A stretch of 64,000 bases of DNA from NCBI GenBank assembly GCA_015847255.1, contig JADLZK010005760.1, positions 62,001 to 126,000 of the forward strand, read 5' to 3'. Below, in pieces: positions 58,486 through 64,000 of this stretch. The notes under the pieces were generated by a model. That model had not been told where the DNA came from. It searched no databases and saw only the letters and a program-made list of their open reading frames with translations. Position 1 is the first letter of the stretch. Each line of letters begins with the position of its first letter. A program made the translations under genes and the position numbers. This DNA comes from Hyparrhenia diplandra (lineage: Eukaryota; Streptophyta; Magnoliopsida; Poales; Poaceae).

Positions 58486-59909
58486 TCAGTCTTTCTTTCT
58501 GTGCCTTGTTATCTCCACGCCCAGATAGTCTAGGACGCCTTGCACTGCGACGTGAGGCTTGCCAACCTTCACTTTCGGACCGCAGAGATCTGAGGGAACT
58601 TGAGCAGTGTGGACTTTTGCGATCGAGTGAGCCACCGACTCCAGGAGGTTGTGTGGCGTGCCTTCGACGACATCCTTAGCAATGCTGGGGAGGAGGTTAA
58701 ACAAAACTGATTGTCAGGATCTGATAAAACATCTTGGGAAAGGATTCTAGGTCCATGAAGTGTGTGTCTAGAACTCTACACCATCCCAGAGCAGGCAAAG
58801 AAGGCCTAACCAAATCTTAGACGTGATTGATAACAGTTCCATTCAGAACTTGCATTACATACTGTGTTGAGGAGATAAACAATTGGAGTTTCATAGAGGG
58901 TGGTAAATGCCATGAACGAAAGAAACAACTGAATATAAGATGGCCTTGATGCCACCTGTAAAGTATAAAAATCCCCTGTCTGCTAAAAAATTTTGAAACA
59001 AATAATTCAGAGACACTAGGCCACCTTTTTGTAATACTATGCTAGTTTAAATATGCTATATTTCAGATCATGGTTAACCCAAATCCCCAGCTCAGTTCCA
59101 AGTACCCAACTGCAAATCAAAGTGTAACTAAAAAATGTCATCTAGACTTGTAGGTCAACGACGTGAGGTGGGGTGGGCATTTTTAAAAACGTCAGGCAGG
59201 GACAAAAAGCATACTAATAGCATGATAGGGAAATCTATGTTTAAAAACTATGTTGGGACTCTGATAACCAAATCTGAAACAACGTGTTTATGAACTATGT
59301 TGAGACTGAAGTGTGTGCATGCCGTCTCCAAAGCAAGTGGAGATTACAATTCGGAAGCAGGACCAAGCACACATTCTATACTTATTTTTGAAGTAAACAC
59401 ATTCTAAACTTATATACTACTATGTCAACATGAAAAATATCATTTCATAACAAAAATTATTTCCAAGCAGGCCTCTGAAACAGCATTGCGATTCATCCTG
59501 AAACAAGAAGAATCACCGCTCTCTTCCAGAGGAGAGAATACTACGGACTGAAATCAGGGAAACTGCATACAACATACATATACGGTGACCTCGTGCCACT
59601 TGTAATTATACCAGTTGAAGTTCCGAAAAGAATGCTAATTTCTATCAATTTGTTGTTCCAATCGATCGTCGTGAAAGCTAACATACAACTACTCACTCAC
59701 CCGTAGATGTCGGTGTAGCTGACGGTGTCAGCGATGGAGTCGGACTCGCCGGCGGCGGCGAGATCCATCCAGGCGTCGATGTCGACGACGAACTTCTGTC
59801 CCAGCGTCTGCTCCTCCTTCAGGACGCCGTGGTAGCCGTGGAACTGCAGGCCGCGTAGGATGAGCTTGTCGCCGCCGGGCCCCGTCGCCGCCGCCGCCTC
59901 CTCCGCCAT
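58486..59909 (-). CDS. FOLB: Dihydroneopterin aldolase (folate synthesis)
   Basis: Converts 7,8-dihydroneopterin to 6-hydroxymethyl-dihydropterin and glycolaldehyde in the cytosolic pterin branch of folate synthesis. Exon 1 is 59701-59909 and exon 2 is 58486-58684; the spliced frame is open for 135 residues. It shows LRGLQFHGYHGVLKEEQTLG (active-site region with His, Gly-Val and Glu), VVDIDAWMDL, DSIADTVSYTDIYG, LLESVAHSIA and the Lys segment KVKVGKPHVAVQGV. Length and motifs match plant and bacterial FolB, which forms an octamer. There is no transit peptide, as expected. The upstream region has several GGGCCT/TTGGGC words. Confidence 0.94.
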
Positions 59910-60127
59910 GGATGCAGGGTAGAATGGGCCGAGCAGCGTTCCGGTTCGCGTCGCGGAGCACGCGGAAACGAGAAGCGATATTAAGGGAGGCCGCCGGGGC
60001 GGGCGCGCTGAATCGGTGGACGACCGGAGCAGTGGACGGCCGGGAGGGGGATTGCCGCCGGATTGGGTGGCTGGCGGTGCGGCGGCTACTGTGGAGTGTG
60101 GAGAGCTGACGGTGACGAGGGAAGGGA

Positions 60128-60185
60128 AGGCACAGTTTGGGCCTTGGGCCTTTATTGGGCTTCTGTATTATTGGTTGGCCCATGA
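60128..60185 (-). promoter_or_regulatory. Dihydroneopterin aldolase upstream GGCCC cluster
   Basis: Four TGGGCC/GGCCCA-type words in under 60 bp (TTTGGGCCTTGGGCCTTTAT, ATTGGGCTTC, TTGGCCCATGAC), about 220-275 bp upstream of the ATG at 59909. The type matches motifs at the PCMT, aldo-keto reductase, cpRNP and NDUFS5 genes. Confidence 0.5.
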
Positions 60186-60663
60186 CTGGCATTGTTAGTT
60201 CATAAAAAAAAGAGTTTGAATTGAAAAACAAAAAAGTTATTTTGTTGCCGGGACTCGAACGGATTTTGGTCGACTGCCATGTGTACTCTTATTTGTACAA
60301 ACGTTTCTTATACTTCTCCAAATGAATCTATAATCACTATATGATACTTTAGATTCCTTAAAAATTGCGTGTAATTTTCTAGCGAACATGCTCGTGCGTT
60401 GCAATAGAACCCAATACATTTAGGATTGGAACCCCGTATCATCGCTTGGATGCGAGTTGTTGAAACTCATACGAATGACAATTACATATGAGATACATAG
60501 AGCGTGGCCTGATAAAACTCCATATTCATCATCGCTACACATAAGTTATCCTAACTCGTCTAAGTATGGGTCAAGGGTTCGAGACACATACTAGACATGG
60601 AGGAAGCACTTGAATGTCGTTTCGAAAGTAAAAATAAATAGGAGAGGAGGAATTTTAAGTCAA

Positions 60664-61045
60664 GTTTTAAATAGTGGGCTATGGCAAATAGCGGTAGATT
60701 TTTAGAGGCTATAAAGCTATAGCGGGAACAATGCCGATAAGCGTTTTTTATAATAAAAACTATGAAAAAAAAACTCTAATAATTGATGTCAAAACAAGAC
60801 AAATATGATATTTCATTAACACAAATATACATTTATAAGGTTTTACAAGTCTAAATAAGATTACCAAATACCAATAATGACATTACAATATGTTTCATAA
60901 AAATTTAATCGTCGAAAAATACCAAATTAGTAACAAATGAAATCTGAAATAGCGGTAAGTAGCTATAAATAGCGGTGCTATAGCGGAAATATAAATAGCT
61001 TAGCGGGCGTAGTCTTTCCGGGAGCTATAGCCCGCTATTTTAAAC
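60664..61045. mobile_element. Inverted-repeat element with a 16-bp flanking direct repeat
   Basis: 382 bp from GTTTTAAATAGTGGGCTATG to AGCTATAGCCCGCTATTTTA (then AAC). The ends are inverted copies (GTTTWAAATAGYGGGCTATRG). Internal words ATAGCGG and GCTATA recur many times. Both sides carry the identical 16 bases AGGAATTTTAAGTCAA (60648-60663, 61046-61061). That duplication is longer than hAT (8), Mutator (9-11) or PIF (3) would give. There is no ORF. Confidence 0.8.
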
Positions 61046-61061
61046 AGGAATTTTAAGTCAA

Positions 61062-61500
61062 AAAAGGAACTCTTGGTGGTTTCACACCAAACTAGATCGA
61101 TAGTTAGTCTTGATGAAGCATTTTGTAGTAAAAAGGTTTCCGATGAGACCATCTCTATACTATCTTAATACTTCTCCTTATCTCTATAAAACTATTATAT
61201 TGTGGATAACTATACCTTTTGTTTTTAACTAATCCGCAGACCCTGCTCTGATACGAATTATCCTACTTGTGTTGCGTCCGTGTCCTACATGTTGTTCGAT
61301 ACGAAGTCCGGTGTGAAATTATGGCCTACACGAACATAACTCTAGTCTAGTATATATATATACGTGAAAATCATCGTCGATCAAGAATTAAAAAAAAGCT
61401 TATTTTTTTAAGAAGAAGAAGAAGTAGAAGAGGAGAGAAATAGAAAAAGGAAGCAGCAATCGGCCCAGCACCACCAACAACACGACGGTCCCGTCGTCTC
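61062..61500. other. Upstream region of the YTH gene
   Basis: AT-rich spacer with a (TA)n near 61351 and a purine-rich AAGAAGAAGAAG stretch near 61415. No ORF is supported. Confidence 0.4.
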
Positions 61501-61700
61501 CTCTCATCAGATCACGAGCCACAGGTGTGGGTGGGTGTGGGAGCCCGATCCGATCGCCAGATCCGCCGGCCTCTGCGCCGATCCGGGCGTCCTTCCACCG
61601 CTCCCCTTCCTTCTATCGTAGGCAGGCGCTCTCCGCCCTCGCCGCTCGCTGGAGCGGAGATCCCTCCCGGACTGCTTGATTCCTTCTTATTGTCTTTGCT
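61500..61700 (+). other. Probable 5' UTR exon of the YTH gene
   Basis: A GC-rich block with pyrimidine-rich segments ends TTGTCTTTGCTG before GTAAGGG, a good donor. The next acceptor (ATTTCAG at 62611-62617) lies five bases before the ATG at 62623. A long leader intron is typical of these genes. Confidence 0.45.
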
Positions 61701-62622
61701 GGTAAGGGATTTCGTTCTGCACCCCCCCCTGCTGCTATGATTCTTCCGATCCTTCGAATTCAAATCATTCTTCTCCTTATTATTATCCGACCCGTCCGGT
61801 TTATCGCCGATTGGTTTTCTTTGATTGATGCGTCACCCTGCGTAAGATCTTGCGTCAATTCAGACGTTGCTAATCTTGTCATGCCATGGCTTATGCGATT
61901 CGAGATGTATTGAGTGAATTGGTTTAGAGCCAGGGGGATTTATCTCAAACTGAGTTGATCAGGCTTTCTTCTTGCTCCACATGGTGCACGCTGCTGCTGT
62001 TTCGCGCAGCCAAGGTCGTCTGGCGGAATCGCCCCAGCTTCAGCTTAACGCATTGCGAGTCCTTTTCGGTAGGTTCCCTTGGTTCGTGTGCAGATCGATA
62101 TCACATTTAATTGGTTGGGTGCGGTGCTCTTGTCACGTAGAAATTGTCACGTGTATCTAGCTCCTGTAGCATGTAGCTTGCACGGTCAATTCGTGATATA
62201 GTTTTCAGTACCTGAACGGGCTTCGTCTGCTATTTGTCATACCTTGACTGTACGTCATGTTGATGGTTGGTGCAGATCATGCTTAGCATAGAGGGTTCTT
62301 GATGATCGTCTGTCAATGTCATGTGGCTATATAGTCCATGAGATGTTGCATTGTTTTCACTGAATAGAATGATGCATCTTAAACGTGCAAGACTGCTGAT
62401 TGCAGCTCCCCGTGTGTGCTTTTATCAATGATCAACATATTCGGTTACAACGATCACTTGATGTTTGATGTAAAATAATATGTTAGGGAAGAAACTATAC
62501 TTTTTTTGCTATTGAAGGCCATCTGTATATAATACGTGGCACTCAGTTTATCACGTACAATTGGATAGCCTCATTTGTTGAAGCCTGACACGATCTTGTT
62601 GAACCTTGATATTTCAGGCTCT

Positions 62623-64000
62623 ATGGATAAGCAGGAGCTAGTAGCCAATGTCGAACAGAAGATAGGTCTTTCTGAGAAGCCTAAGGAGCAGGTCATTACT
62701 CGTTACTGTATTACTGTTTTGTTTCCTTTTTTTACACTTCGTTTATTTACTCTGTTCGTTGATTGTATCAACCATCTACCTCAGCATGTTGCCAGTAAGG
62801 ATGAGAAAGCACCTGTGCCCCCAATTTCAGTTGATTCTTCAAATGCTGTCGATCTACCAAGTGAAGCCCAGGCCCAAGCTGGCACGTCCAACATGGATGG
62901 GGGCCATAATGGTGCACACAACTTCTATGCTTCTCAGGCACAGCCATTCTATTACCAAGGTCAGCTTGCATGTCCAAATATCTATTCACACTTTGCGTTC
63001 CTTCTCCAGTCTTCATTGCAGAACATCAACTTATGCATTGCCCTATATAGTTAATCTCATGCAGTTATAGCCCATGGGAAATAAAGAAGCAATCATATCA
63101 AAAGTTTTAGACTATCTATTAGGAGGTGCTCTTAACATATTTCTCTATGAATTTACCAATGATTTATCAGGAGTAGAAATATAATATGTATCAATCAATG
63201 TAAAATCTGTTAACCCACTTATTTTGTTTTCTTTAATATATTGTACATTTCACAGCTTTCATCTTGATTTATGAAAGTTCTTGTTTCAGCCTTAACATAG
63301 TTTCACTCTCTATGGGCAGGCTCCGGATATGAAAACCCTCCACAAGAATGGGACACATATCCTCCCTACATGAGTGTTGAAGGATTGGAAGTGGGTCCAC
63401 CAGTAAGTAGAAAAGTTTTTTCTTCGTCATAAATATGCCTTAGGCCACTTCTCTAAATCTGTCTTTTCTTGAAGGTTGTATACAATGAGGACCCCTCATT
63501 GATGTTCCATGGTGGCTATGGTTATGACCCATATGCTCATTATTCTCCTATTGCAACACCTGTACCGACTGCTGTTAGTGGAGATGGTCAGCTCTACTCC
63601 CCTCAGCAGTTCTCCTTCTCGGCTCCTTACTACCAGCAGTCAGTACCACCTGGCATGCCATATTTAAGCTCTCCTACTCCAATATCACAGGGTGATACAA
63701 ATACAATGATGCCGATTGACCCAACACAAGGAGCTTTTATCGCTGATACCCTGAGTCCAAACAGCTTCCTGTTTGGCCCAAGACCTGGTTATCATCTAAC
63801 TTTGTGCTTTGTTCAGTTTATTTATGTCTTATGTTATAGGTAACATTTTAACTTTTGACGCGTCTCTCAGAATGGTTCAGATCTTCAGAAGGAACTGGGT
63901 CATTCCCATCACCTGCAGCTTCACCTCAACCTTCTAGTGGTGTTCCTGGGACCTATGGTCAAAGCAACTTTCCAATGGCTTCAGGAATGGTATTCTCTTC
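62623..64000 (+). CDS. YTH-domain m6A reader (ECT type), 5' part
   Basis: Plant ECT proteins bind N6-methyladenosine in mRNA through a C-terminal YTH domain; only the N-terminal half is in the window. Coding exons: 62623-62691, 62785-62959, 63320-63402, 63475-63787 and 63871 to beyond 64000. All join in frame. It starts MDKQELVANVEQKIGLSEKP and becomes a Tyr/Pro/Gln/Ser-rich disordered region (FYASQAQPFYYQG, ENPPQEWDTYPPYMSVEGLE, NEDPSLMFHGGYGYDPYAHY, LYSPQQFSFSAPYYQQ), as in ECT2-like proteins. A non-coding first exon probably lies at about 61500-61700, ending before GTAAGGG at 61701. The YTH domain itself is not seen, so the family call rests on the N-terminal signature. Confidence 0.8.

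Noticed and set aside
58073..58679. Overlapping 135- and 155-codon plus-strand ORFs
   Set aside because: No recognisable domain; they overlap the 3' end of the aldolase gene on the other strand.
1..64000. CRISPR arrays, bacterial operons or plasmid-type origins
   Set aside because: No regularly spaced repeats with unique spacers. All supported protein genes but two are spliced with GT-AG introns, so this is plant nuclear DNA.

Overview
The window is nuclear DNA of a grass, most likely a panicoid cereal or relative. Three things point there: compact GC-rich genes beside AT-rich intergenic DNA, many Stowaway and Tourist-type MITEs, and a SIRE-type Ty1-copia retrotransposon. Every protein gene I recognise is an ordinary plant housekeeping gene. 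I found no CRISPR array, prokaryotic operon or novel multi-gene system. The interest lies in the transposon biology, in several gene-model details, and in a striking number of single-base frame breaks.

Layout. 1-8121: degenerate SIRE-type copia element on the minus strand, with its left LTR running off the window. 8280-8884: a SINE and a Stowaway MITE. 9115-10112: metallophosphatase (ADP-ribose/CDP-alcohol diphosphatase family) with a frame break. 10.1-12.4 kb: MITE-bearing spacer. About 12.39-14.48 kb: a Pack-MULE carrying UDP-glycosyltransferase fragments, ending just upstream of a chloroplast RNA-binding protein gene (14672-16531). 17218-19660 minus: protein-L-isoaspartate methyltransferase. 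21235-23643 minus: Tas-type aldo-keto reductase. 24318-25435 minus: HDEL-tailed papain-like protease. 25.4-31.0 kb: spacer with a tRNA-Arg(CCG). 31007-40064 plus: myotubularin phosphoinositide phosphatase, 19 exons. 41519-42825 minus: complex I subunit NDUFS5. 43714-45406 minus: small membrane-protein ORF split by a 1.1-kb Mutator-like element with a perfect 9-bp target duplication. 48273-55890 minus: PEX1, 17 exons. 58486-59909 minus: dihydroneopterin aldolase. 60664-61045: inverted-repeat element flanked by a perfect 16-bp direct repeat. 61.5 kb to the end, plus: 5' half of a YTH-domain (ECT-type) m6A-reader gene.

The genes form no pathway. They serve peroxisome biogenesis, folate synthesis, complex I, phosphoinositide turnover, protein repair, chloroplast RNA handling and m6A reading. 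Several share GGCCCA/TGGGCC (site II-like) motifs in their upstream regions.

Caution for users: five conserved genes (metallophosphatase, cpRNP, cysteine protease, myotubularin, PEX1) contain at least 14 one-base frame breaks, mostly in short homopolymers. Splice sites and all other coding sequence in these genes are preserved. I read most of these as assembly errors, not gene death, but the sequence alone cannot settle it. The aldo-keto reductase, methyltransferase, NDUFS5 and aldolase models are fully open.
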